From Phil1 sp964612925 (GTDB lineage Bacteria; Bacillota; Clostridia; Christensenellales; CAG-138), in assembly GCA_964612925.1 (NCBI GenBank), contig CAZTFU010000015.1:1-42441 (forward strand): a DNA stretch of 42,441 nucleotides. Reading direction: 5' to 3'. Under the pieces are notes generated by a model. It made no database searches and was not told the DNA's origin. It was given only the letters and a program-made list of their open reading frames with translations. Position 1 is the first letter of the stretch; every line of letters starts with the position of its first letter. The translations under genes and the position numbers were made by a program. This document shows positions 8,015-15,682 of the stretch, one piece after another.

Positions 8015-9088
8015 ATGACATTGCGCAGTAATACGCGCCGAGTTACGGCGGGAAGCATACAAATAGGCGGCGGCGCGCCCGTAAGCGTGCAGTCAATGAC
8101 GAATACGCGCACTGCGGACGTTGAGGCTACTGCCGCACAGATACGGCGGCTTGTTGACGCGGGGTGTGAAATAGTGCGCCTTGCCGTTAAGGATATTGAT
8201 GATGCCCACGCCATAAAGCGACTTAAAATGCTTACGGATGTGCCGCTTGTTGCGGATATCCACTTTGACCACAGACTTGCGATGGAAGCTGTCAAAAGCG
8301 GAGTGGATAAGCTTAGAATAAACCCGGGCAACATAGGCGCCGCATATAAAATAAAAGAGCTTTGCGCCTGCGCAAGCGAGCGAAACGTACCCATAAGGAT
8401 AGGCATAAATTCGGGCTGTATGGAAAAGGAACTTCTTATCAAGCACGGAGGGCCTAATGCGGCGGCAATGGCCGAAAGCGCATTGAACAATGCGCACATG
8501 CTTGAAGATATGGGGTTTTACGACATAGTACTTTCGGTAAAGTCCTCATCCGTATTGGAAACGGTGAAGGCATACACCCTTTTGAGCGAAGAATGTATAT
8601 ATCCGCTCCATGTAGGCGTTACTGAGGTGGGCGGTGGCATGGAGGGCATTGTGCGCAGTGCCGCAGGCATAGGTGCTCTGCTTATGAACGGCATAGGCGA
8701 TACGATAAGAGTATCGCTTACGGGAGACCCCGTGCGGGAGGCGGAAACGGGCATTGAGCTGCTGAAGGCGACCGAGCTTAGGGCGCAGGGACTGCACCTT
8801 GTTTGCTGTCCCACATGCGGCAGGTGCGGAAACGTTAAAAGGCACGGCGAAATATATGAACATGTTAAGAGCGAATTTAAGCATGAAAAGCGTCCGCTGA
8901 AGATAGCCGTTATGGGCTGTGCGGTGAACGGGCCGGGCGAAGCGAAGGAAGCGGACATAGGCTTAGCCCTTGGCAGAGTGAACGCCGTTCTTTTCAAAAA
9001 GGGGCAACAGATAGCCGCATATGACATCGATACGGCCGAGCGGGAATTGATAAAGCAGGCAAAGCTTATGCTTGAGGAGAAGATATAA
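8015..9088 (+). CDS. ispG: 4-hydroxy-3-methylbut-2-enyl diphosphate synthase
   Basis: A 357-residue iron-sulfur enzyme of the MEP pathway (MEcPP to HMBPP). PVSVQSMTNTRTADVEAT opens the TIM-barrel domain. The DIHFDHRLAM and KLRINPGNIG motifs are conserved, and the cluster-binding C-terminal domain shows CCPTCGRCGN and MGCAVNGPGEAKEADIG, supplying the cysteines and the essential Glu. The start codon lies 1 nt after the rseP stop with no strong ribosome-binding site, so it probably depends on coupling. Gene order dxr-rseP-ispG is typical of Clostridia. Confidence 0.97.
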   Translation: MTLRSNTRRVTAGSIQIGGGAPVSVQSMTNTRTADVEATAAQIRRLVDAGCEIVRLAVKDIDDAHAIKRLKMLTDVPLVADIHFDHRLAMEAVKSGVDKLRINPGNIGAAYKIKELCACASERNVPIRIGINSGCMEKELLIKHGGPNAAAMAESALNNAHMLEDMGFYDIVLSVKSSSVLETVKAYTLLSEECIYPLHVGVTEVGGGMEGIVRSAAGIGALLMNGIGDTIRVSLTGDPVREAETGIELLKATELRAQGLHLVCCPTCGRCGNVKRHGEIYEHVKSEFKHEKRPLKIAVMGCAVNGPGEAKEADIGLALGRVNAVLFKKGQQIAAYDIDTAERELIKQAKLMLEEKI

Positions 9089-9095
9089 TCACAAA

Positions 9096-12000
9096 ATGAG
9101 TGAAAAGGCGAAGGATCACGGCTTAGCAAAATACGGCGCAACACTTACGGGCGCAAAGCTGCATCTGAAATCGATGCGGCTTGAAGCCGAGCTTTGCATA
9201 GACAGACTACTCGATGCAAAGGAAGCGGACGAGATAGCAAAAAAGCTCGGTGAAGATCTGGCGGGGTGCAGCGTTATACTTCATGCGCATTTTGCGGATG
9301 GTTCTTTAGCAAACTCAAAAGAGGATTTTTATGCGGTGCTGAGGCGAAGCTGGGAGCATTTTTCGCCGCTCATGGGGGCCGTGCTCAATTATTCCCAATG
9401 GGATAATGAGGAAAACGGCCTTATAACCGTGCGCATTCCCAAACAGCTTTATCACAGCGCAAAAAGCTATAACGGTGCGGCCGCACTTGAAGAGTTCATA
9501 CATGAAATGTACGGTGTGAACATTGAAGTGTTGCTTAAAGGGGATGAGAGTATTGCATTTACTCTGCCCGAATTGCGAGAGGAGCCCGCTATACCCAAAA
9601 CAAATGCCGCAATTGACACCCCTCCGTGGGAGGAGGCCGCGGCAAGCACTCCGCGCAGGAGCTTCAAAAAACAGAGTGAGCCGCGTATGGCGAAACCTAC
9701 CGTGCCGCCCGAGAACATAATAATGGGGCGCGTATTTGCCGTGCCCGTAACAAAAATGTGCGACATTACGGAGGAATCCGAGACCGTATGCGTGCAGGGT
9801 AGTATAATATCAATGGATGTGCGCGAACGCAAAAACGGCGGCTTTATAGTGCAGTGCTTTGTGACCGACAGGAGCAACACTCTGCCCATAAAGCTTTTCC
9901 CGAGTGCCGATAAAAAGGGCGTAATAGACAGACTCTCCGAAACCAAGGATCAAGGCGGCTGGATAACCGTACACGGCAAATATCAGCGAGATGAATTCAG
10001 CGGAACATATTGCGTGTTCCCCGATTCAATATATAAATGTGACCCCATTACAAGAAAGGATACCGCCGAAAGAAAGCGCGTAGAGCTGCATCTGCATACC
10101 AAGATGAGCGCTATGGACGGCTTTATAGATGCCGCGGATGCCGTGAAGACCGCCGCCAAGTGGGGGCACAAGGCCGTTGCGATAACGGATCACGGCGTTG
10201 TGCAGGCATTCCCCGCGGCAGTGAGTGCGGCGGACAAGCTGAAGAAAAAGGGCGTTGACATAAAGGTCATAATGGGCGTTGAGGGCTATCTTCTGCCCGA
10301 TTGCACATGGGCAAGGGATAATGATGAATTTGCGGCGGTGGAGCTAACATACTGCAATGGTGCACTGTGCGCAATAAGTGCCGTGCGCTTTAACGGAGAG
10401 AGCGAAAGCGAGTTCCATACCCTTGTAAGCATGGGCGTGCCCATGAGTGAGGATTTCTGCGAAAAAACGGGCATAGATGTTCGAGCTGCGGAGAATGCGC
10501 CGCTTTTGAGGGACGCATTGGTGCGGCTTATAGAATTTATAGGTAAAGCAAAACCGGTTGTATGGAGCAGGGAAGCCTACGGTGAATTGTACAAGGAGGC
10601 AAAAAAGCGCGGCGTTGATATGCCGCAGTATGCTGCCGCGGCAATGGATCTTACGCGCTACAATTGCCGCCATCCGCTTGACGATACATCGAGCATAGAT
10701 GGCTGCATGGCGGCAATGGGGATAAGCCGCGCCTCGCTTAAACCAATGGACGGCGCACGGGCATTAAAGGCTCAGTTTACGGAAATAATTGCACGTTATC
10801 GTGCCGCGAACAGGGTGCGCATACCGTTTTTTGACTGCGCCCCGCACGAAAGAGTGAAGGGTAAGCGCAGTACATACCATATCATAATCATAGCGAAGAA
10901 CATAGTGGGGCTTAAAAACCTGTATAAGCTTGTATCCTATGCGCATTTGGAGTATTTGCGGGGCGTACCGCGCATACCGCGCAGTTTGCTTGATTTTTAC
11001 AGGGAAGGGCTTATTATAGGCTCCGCATGCGAAGCGGGAGAGCTTTTCCGCGCAGTGCTTGAAAAAAAGCCGCAGGAGGAAATTGACTCAATAGCCCGCG
11101 AATATGATTACCTTGAAATACAGCCCATAGGCAACAATGCCTTTTTAACAAGAGAGGGTATTGTAAAGGACGACGAGGGTCTGCGCGAGCTTAACAGGCA
11201 AATAGTGCGCCTTGGCGAAAGGTTGAATATACCCGTTGCGGCCACGGGGGATGCACACTTTATGGAACCCGAGGATTCTATTTTCCGCGCAATAGTTATG
11301 AGCGCACGAGAATTTAAGGATGCCGAACAGCAGGCACCGCTGTATCTTCGCACAACGGATGATATGCTTGAAGAATTCAGCTATTTGGGTGAAGAAAAGG
11401 CACAACAGGTGGTTATAGACGTGCCGAATATGATTGCCGACATGTGCGAAAGCATGAAACCTTTCTTGAGTGAAAAAAGCACATATGCACCCAAGTTCCC
11501 CGGTGCGAACGAGGAACTTACGGGCATGTGCGAAAAGCGTGCAAGGGAAATATACGGCGATACTTTACCCGATGTTGTAAGGGCAAGGCTTGACAAGGAG
11601 CTTAAATCGATAATCGGCAACGACTACGCTTCGCTTTACCTGAGCGCACAGCGGCTTGTTTCAAAATCGCTTTCGGACGGATACCTTGTCGGCAGTCGAG
11701 GCAGCGTAGGTTCATCGTTTGTTGCGACAATGGCTGGAATAACGGAAGTAAACCCGCTACAGCCGCATTATGTTTGCCCCAACTGCAAGCACAGCGAATT
11801 TGACGTTGATCTTGATAAATATGCCTGCGGAGTGGATATGCCCGACAAGCTTTGCCCCGTGTGCGGCACAAAGTTGAATAAACTCGGCTACACCATTCCT
11901 TTTGAGGTGTTCTTGGGCTTCAAGGGCGACAAAACGCCCGATATAGACCTTAACTTTTCGGGCGATTATCAGCCGCATGCCCACGCCTATACCGAGGTTA

Positions 12001-13358
12001 TGTACGGCAAGGGTCACGCATTCCGCGCGGGCACGATATCGGGCCTGAAGGATAAGACCGTATACGGCTACGTTAAGGGCTACTGCGAACAGTATGATGC
12101 ATTCTTTACCCGTGCGGAAACCGAACGGCTTGTTGCGGGTTGCGCGGGGGTTAAGCGCACAACGGGTCAGCACCCGGGTGGCATAGTAATAGTGCCCGAG
12201 GGGTATGAAATATTCGATTTTACGCCCATACAGTACCCCGCAGATAAAAGCGAAAAGAACACAGTGACCACGCATTTTGACTTCCATGCGATGGATGACA
12301 GACTTGTTAAGCTTGACATACTCGGCCATGATGACCCGACCGCACTGAGAATGCTCCAGGACATAACGGGCATTGACCCCAAAGGGCTTCCGCTTGACGA
12401 TCCCGAAACGATGAAAATATTCTCCTCTGCGGAGCCGTTAAACGTAACGCTTGAGGAGCTTGACTGCGATGTGGGCAGTATTGCCATACCCGAATTCGGT
12501 ACAAGCTTTGTGCGGCAAATGCTTATGGATACGCGGCCGACCACGATGGAGGAACTTGTAAGGATAGCGGGTCTTTCCCACGGCACAGGCGTGTGGCTCG
12601 GCAATGCGCAGGATCTTGTGCTTGGCGGCGTTGCAACGCTTTCGCAGGTCGTCTGTACGCGCGACGATATAATGAATTATCTCATAAGCATAAACATGGA
12701 CCCGTCAAAGGCGTTCAAGATAATGGAAAGCGTAAGAAAGGGCCGCGGACTTACCGAGGAAATGGAAGAAAACATGCGCGAGGTCAATACGCCCGAATGG
12801 TTCTTTTCTTCCTGCAAAAAAATAGGGTATATGTTCCCGCGTGCCCATGCCGCGGCATATGTTATGATGGCATTCAGAATAGCATGGTACAAGGTACACA
12901 GACCCGAAGCCTTTTACGCGGTGTACTTTACCGTGCGTGCCGATGCGTTTGACGTGTCAATGGCACTTGGCGGGGAGGAAAAGGTACTGCGCAACATAAA
13001 GGCCATACGCGACAAGGGTAACAAGGCCGAACAAAAGGAACAGGATCTGCTCGTTATACTCGAGGTCGTGTACGAAATGAACAGGCGCGGAATAAAGCTG
13101 CTGAATGTGGACATATATAAATCCGATGCTACACGCTTTTTGATAGAGGACGGTGCATTGCGGCCGCCGTTTTCCGCGGTTGCGGGCGTTGGCGTTACGG
13201 CGGCGGAAAGCATAGGCGCGGCGGACAGGAGCGTGCCGTTCAACTCAATAGAGGATTTCCGCACAAGGACGAAGGCCAACAGCGGCGTTGTGGATAAGCT
13301 GAGGGAGCTTGGGTGTTTTGACGGGCTTGCGGAAAGCAATCAGGTCAGTTTTTTCTGA
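9096..13358 (+). CDS. polC: DNA polymerase III PolC-type alpha subunit with degenerate proofreading domain
   Basis: A 1420-residue Gram-positive replicative polymerase. Layout: N-terminal domain (1-200); OB domain (about 220-320); PHP domain opening with RVELHLHTKMSAMDGF near 328; inserted exonuclease domain (about 410-565); rest of PHP; then polymerase core with VGSRGSVGSSFVATM, a CPNC...CPVC zinc site and catalytic DKTPDIDLNFSG near 946-957, ending NQVSFF. The exonuclease domain has lost key residues: where PolC normally has FDVETTG there is AAVELTY (Val415, Leu417), where HNASFD is normal there is WSREAY (Tyr495), and the Exo III His is Ser547; only Asp552 remains. An upstream TTG at 9072 is in frame, but ATG 9096 fits better; neither has ideal spacing. 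Confidence 0.95.
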   Translation: MSEKAKDHGLAKYGATLTGAKLHLKSMRLEAELCIDRLLDAKEADEIAKKLGEDLAGCSVILHAHFADGSLANSKEDFYAVLRRSWEHFSPLMGAVLNYSQWDNEENGLITVRIPKQLYHSAKSYNGAAALEEFIHEMYGVNIEVLLKGDESIAFTLPELREEPAIPKTNAAIDTPPWEEAAASTPRRSFKKQSEPRMAKPTVPPENIIMGRVFAVPVTKMCDITEESETVCVQGSIISMDVRERKNGGFIVQCFVTDRSNTLPIKLFPSADKKGVIDRLSETKDQGGWITVHGKYQRDEFSGTYCVFPDSIYKCDPITRKDTAERKRVELHLHTKMSAMDGFIDAADAVKTAAKWGHKAVAITDHGVVQAFPAAVSAADKLKKKGVDIKVIMGVEGYLLPDCTWARDNDEFAAVELTYCNGALCAISAVRFNGESESEFHTLVSMGVPMSEDFCEKTGIDVRAAENAPLLRDALVRLIEFIGKAKPVVWSREAYGELYKEAKKRGVDMPQYAAAAMDLTRYNCRHPLDDTSSIDGCMAAMGISRASLKPMDGARALKAQFTEIIARYRAANRVRIPFFDCAPHERVKGKRSTYHIIIIAKNIVGLKNLYKLVSYAHLEYLRGVPRIPRSLLDFYREGLIIGSACEAGELFRAVLEKKPQEEIDSIAREYDYLEIQPIGNNAFLTREGIVKDDEGLRELNRQIVRLGERLNIPVAATGDAHFMEPEDSIFRAIVMSAREFKDAEQQAPLYLRTTDDMLEEFSYLGEEKAQQVVIDVPNMIADMCESMKPFLSEKSTYAPKFPGANEELTGMCEKRAREIYGDTLPDVVRARLDKELKSIIGNDYASLYLSAQRLVSKSLSDGYLVGSRGSVGSSFVATMAGITEVNPLQPHYVCPNCKHSEFDVDLDKYACGVDMPDKLCPVCGTKLNKLGYTIPFEVFLGFKGDKTPDIDLNFSGDYQPHAHAYTEVMYGKGHAFRAGTISGLKDKTVYGYVKGYCEQYDAFFTRAETERLVAGCAGVKRTTGQHPGGIVIVPEGYEIFDFTPIQYPADKSEKNTVTTHFDFHAMDDRLVKLDILGHDDPTALRMLQDITGIDPKGLPLDDPETMKIFSSAEPLNVTLEELDCDVGSIAIPEFGTSFVRQMLMDTRPTTMEELVRIAGLSHGTGVWLGNAQDLVLGGVATLSQVVCTRDDIMNYLISINMDPSKAFKIMESVRKGRGLTEEMEENMREVNTPEWFFSSCKKIGYMFPRAHAAAYVMMAFRIAWYKVHRPEAFYAVYFTVRADAFDVSMALGGEEKVLRNIKAIRDKGNKAEQKEQDLLVILEVVYEMNRRGIKLLNVDIYKSDATRFLIEDGALRPPFSAVAGVGVTAAESIGAADRSVPFNSIEDFRTRTKANSGVVDKLRELGCFDGLAESNQVSFF

Positions 13359-13368
13359 GCATAAGGTA

Positions 13369-13397
13369 TTGCTTATGGCGTATTACTATGCTATAAT
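13369..13397 (+). promoter_or_regulatory. Promoter of the rimP-nusA-infB operon
   Basis: TTGCTT 13369-13374, 17-nt spacer, TATAAT 13392-13397, TG at 13389-13390 (extended -10). A small palindrome (CATAAG 13360-13365, CTTATG 13372-13377) just after the polC stop overlaps the -35 box. Confidence 0.8.
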
Positions 13398-13436
13398 AGC
13401 CTTGTTGGGCGGCATTGCCGCATTTGTGGGTTTTTG

Positions 13437-13466
13437 AAGAGTGGGTAGTTCCCGCTCTTTTGTTTT
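13437..13466 (+). promoter_or_regulatory. Leader hairpin with U-rich tail upstream of rimP (possible attenuator)
   Basis: AAGAGTGGG (13437-13445) and CCCGCTCTT (13451-13459) form a 9-bp stem with a TAGTT loop, followed by TTGTTTT. It lies 40 nt downstream of the promoter and 50 nt before rimP, so it looks like an intrinsic terminator inside the leader. Attenuation before rimP/nusA is known in other bacteria; control here is inferred. Confidence 0.6.
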
Positions 13467-13517
13467 GATGGGACTGCCGTGCGGGCTCATCCTGCGCCGA
13501 ATAATAAGGAGGTACGG

Positions 13518-13976
13518 TTGAAAACTACCGAAATAGTGGATTCCCTTGTAAGGGGGAAAATAGCCGAACTGGGCTATGAACTTGATGAAGTTGAATATAT
13601 AAAGGAATACGGCAACATGGTGCTGACCCTTTATATAGAGGGCGAAAACGGCATAACGCTTGACGACTGCGAAAAGGTAAGCCGAGCGGTTGACCCCATA
13701 CTGGATGAAGCGGATCCCATAGAGGAAGCATACTATTTAAGCGTGTCCAGCATAGGCATAGACAGGCCGCTTAAAAAGGATAAGGACTTTGCACGGAATG
13801 TGGGCAACAAGCTTCAGGTAAAGCTTTACGCCTCCATAAACAAGAAAAAAGAGCTTATGGGCGTGCTTGTTTCTTACGATGAAGAAAGCTTCACCATAAA
13901 TGTTGAAAAAATGGGCGAAGTTGCAATAAAGAGAAAAGATGCGGCACTTATAAGGCCGTGGATAGATTTTGAATAA
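13518..13976 (+). CDS. rimP: Ribosome maturation factor RimP
   Basis: A 152-residue protein needed for 30S subunit maturation. The N-terminal domain contains the ELGYELDEVEYIKEYG segment and TLDDCEKVSRAVDPILDEAD; SSIGIDRPLKKDKDF is the strongly conserved hinge, leading into the C-terminal Sm-like barrel. TTG 13518 is chosen because AAGGAGG at 13506-13512 lies 5 nt upstream; a longer GTG-started frame has no such site. It is the first gene of the nusA operon, 33 nt before nusA. Confidence 0.95.
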   Translation: MKTTEIVDSLVRGKIAELGYELDEVEYIKEYGNMVLTLYIEGENGITLDDCEKVSRAVDPILDEADPIEEAYYLSVSSIGIDRPLKKDKDFARNVGNKLQVKLYASINKKKELMGVLVSYDEESFTINVEKMGEVAIKRKDAALIRPWIDFE

Positions 13977-14008
13977 TACATAATGATTTTTGGGAGGATA
14001 AAAGAAAA

Positions 14009-15094
14009 ATGAAAGCCGATTTTATCGAAGCGCTGAATGCTATCGAAAAAGAGCGCGGCATAAGCAAGGAAATTTTGATAGATGCATTTGAATCCGCTCT
14101 GGTGGCGGCATACAAGCGCAACTATAACACCACTGCCAACGTGCGCGCCGTTGTTGACCGCGATAACGGCGAGGTGCAGATATTCGCATCCAAAACCGTT
14201 GTTGAGGATGTTGAAAACGTGTATAGCGAAATATCCCTTGAGGAAGCGCGCAAAATAAACCCCCTGTTCGAGGTGGGCGACGTGCTTGAGGAGGAGGCTG
14301 ACCCCAGCAAGTTCGGCCGTATTGCCGCGCAGACCGCAAAGCAGGTCGTGGTGCAGCGCATAAGGGAAGCCGAGCGCGGAGTTATATACGATGAATATGC
14401 CGAAAAGGAAAACGAGATATTGACCGCCATAGTTCAGCGCGAGGAAAAGGCGGGCATATACGTGGAGCTTGGCAAGACGGACGGTCTGCTTGCTCTTAAC
14501 GAGACCATACCCGGTGAAGAATACAAGAATAATGACCGCATAAAGGTATATGTGCTTGAGGTCAAGAAAACCAACAAGGGACCGCAGGTGCTTGTTTCAA
14601 GAACGCATCCGGGCCTTGTAAAAAGGCTGTTCGAGCTTGAGGTGCCCGAAATAATGAGCGGCGTCGTGCAGATAAAGTCCATTGCGCGTGAAGCGGGCTT
14701 CCGCACAAAGGTGGCCGTGCATTCTACCGACCCGATGGTTGACCCCGTTGGCGCATGCGTTGGCCAAAAGGGAATAAGGGTGGAACGCATGGTGAGTGAG
14801 CTGCATAATGAAAAGATAGACATTATCGAATGGGACAGTGACCCCGCCGTGTACATAGCAAAGGCGCTCAGCCCCGCAAAGGTAATGATGGTCTATATAA
14901 ACGAAACCGAAAAGGCCGCAAAGGTAGTCGTGCCCGATCAGCAGCTTTCACTTGCAATAGGTAAGGAAGGGCAGAACGCGCGCCTTGCCGCCAGGCTTAC
15001 CGGCTGGAAGATAGACATAAAGAGCCAGAGCCAAGCCGAACAGGAACTTGATCGCATGGAATTTAACGAGGAAGCAGAGGAGCCGCAGGAATAA
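14009..15094 (+). CDS. nusA: Transcription termination/antitermination factor NusA
   Basis: A 361-residue NusA of the short Gram-positive type without C-terminal acidic repeats. The N-terminal RNA polymerase-binding domain (1-125) has ERGISKEILIDAFESALVAA. The S1 domain (about 135-200) follows, then two KH domains with DPVGACVGQKGIRVERMVSE and SLAIGKEGQNARLAARLTGW. It binds RNA polymerase and nascent RNA. GGGAGGA lies before ATG 14009. Its stop overlaps the ylxR start (TAATG). Confidence 0.97.
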   Translation: MKADFIEALNAIEKERGISKEILIDAFESALVAAYKRNYNTTANVRAVVDRDNGEVQIFASKTVVEDVENVYSEISLEEARKINPLFEVGDVLEEEADPSKFGRIAAQTAKQVVVQRIREAERGVIYDEYAEKENEILTAIVQREEKAGIYVELGKTDGLLALNETIPGEEYKNNDRIKVYVLEVKKTNKGPQVLVSRTHPGLVKRLFELEVPEIMSGVVQIKSIAREAGFRTKVAVHSTDPMVDPVGACVGQKGIRVERMVSELHNEKIDIIEWDSDPAVYIAKALSPAKVMMVYINETEKAAKVVVPDQQLSLAIGKEGQNARLAARLTGWKIDIKSQSQAEQELDRMEFNEEAEEPQE

Positions 15095-15369
15095 TGGCCG
15101 CAAAGAAAACGCCTATGCGCATGTGCGTTGCCTGTAGGGAGATGAAGCCCAAGCGGGAGCTTATACGCATTGTACGCACGAGTGACAATGAAATATGTGC
15201 TGATCCCACGGGCAGGGCCGCGGGGCGCGGCGCTTACATATGCAAAAGTCAAGCGTGCCTTGAAAAGGCGATAAAAATACGCGCACTTGAAAGGGCGTTG
15301 GACAAAAAAATAGAAGATGACGTGTTCGAAAGGCTTCAAAAGGAGATAGACGCCTGTGAACGGGAATAA
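15094..15369 (+). CDS. ylxR: YlxR-family RNA-binding protein
   Basis: A 91-residue basic protein. RMCVACREMKPKRELIRIVR and the GRAAGRGAYICKSQACLEKA segment are the family signature. Family members are small nucleic-acid-binding proteins always found between nusA and infB; the B. subtilis member (RnpM) has been linked to RNase P, which is interesting because rnpB is also in this window. The start overlaps the nusA stop by 1 nt and the end overlaps ylxQ by 14 nt. Confidence 0.93.
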   Translation: MAAKKTPMRMCVACREMKPKRELIRIVRTSDNEICADPTGRAAGRGAYICKSQACLEKAIKIRALERALDKKIEDDVFERLQKEIDACERE

Positions 15370-15658
15370 GCTTGCGGCGTATATAGGCTTTGCGGCCCGT
15401 GCGGGAAAGCTGAAAAGCGGGGACTTCACATGCGAAAAGCTTATTAAGCAGAAAAAGGTGAAATTGATGCTGCTTGACAGCGGCACGAGCATGAACACAA
15501 GAGAAAAGTACGAGTCACTATGCAAGGGCGCCGAGATAGAGTGCCTGTATATAGACAACATCGGCCACATTATAGGCAAGGATGCCCATATGACGGCCGC
15601 AGTAACAGACCGGCACTTTGCCGGAATAATCCGAGAGGCCTATGAGGCAGCGGAGTAA
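15356..15658 (+). CDS. ylxQ: L7Ae/L30e-family ribosomal protein YlxQ
   Basis: A 100-residue L7Ae-like protein. NKLAAYIGFAARAGKLKSGD and the KKVKLMLLDSGTSMNTREKY segment match the family of kink-turn RNA-binding proteins encoded between ylxR and infB. It starts at GTG 15356 inside ylxR and ends 24 nt before infB. The exact RNA target is not known from sequence. Confidence 0.9.
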   Translation: MNGNKLAAYIGFAARAGKLKSGDFTCEKLIKQKKVKLMLLDSGTSMNTREKYESLCKGAEIECLYIDNIGHIIGKDAHMTAAVTDRHFAGIIREAYEAAE

Positions 15659-15682
15659 CCAAACTAAAAAGGGGTGGCATGA

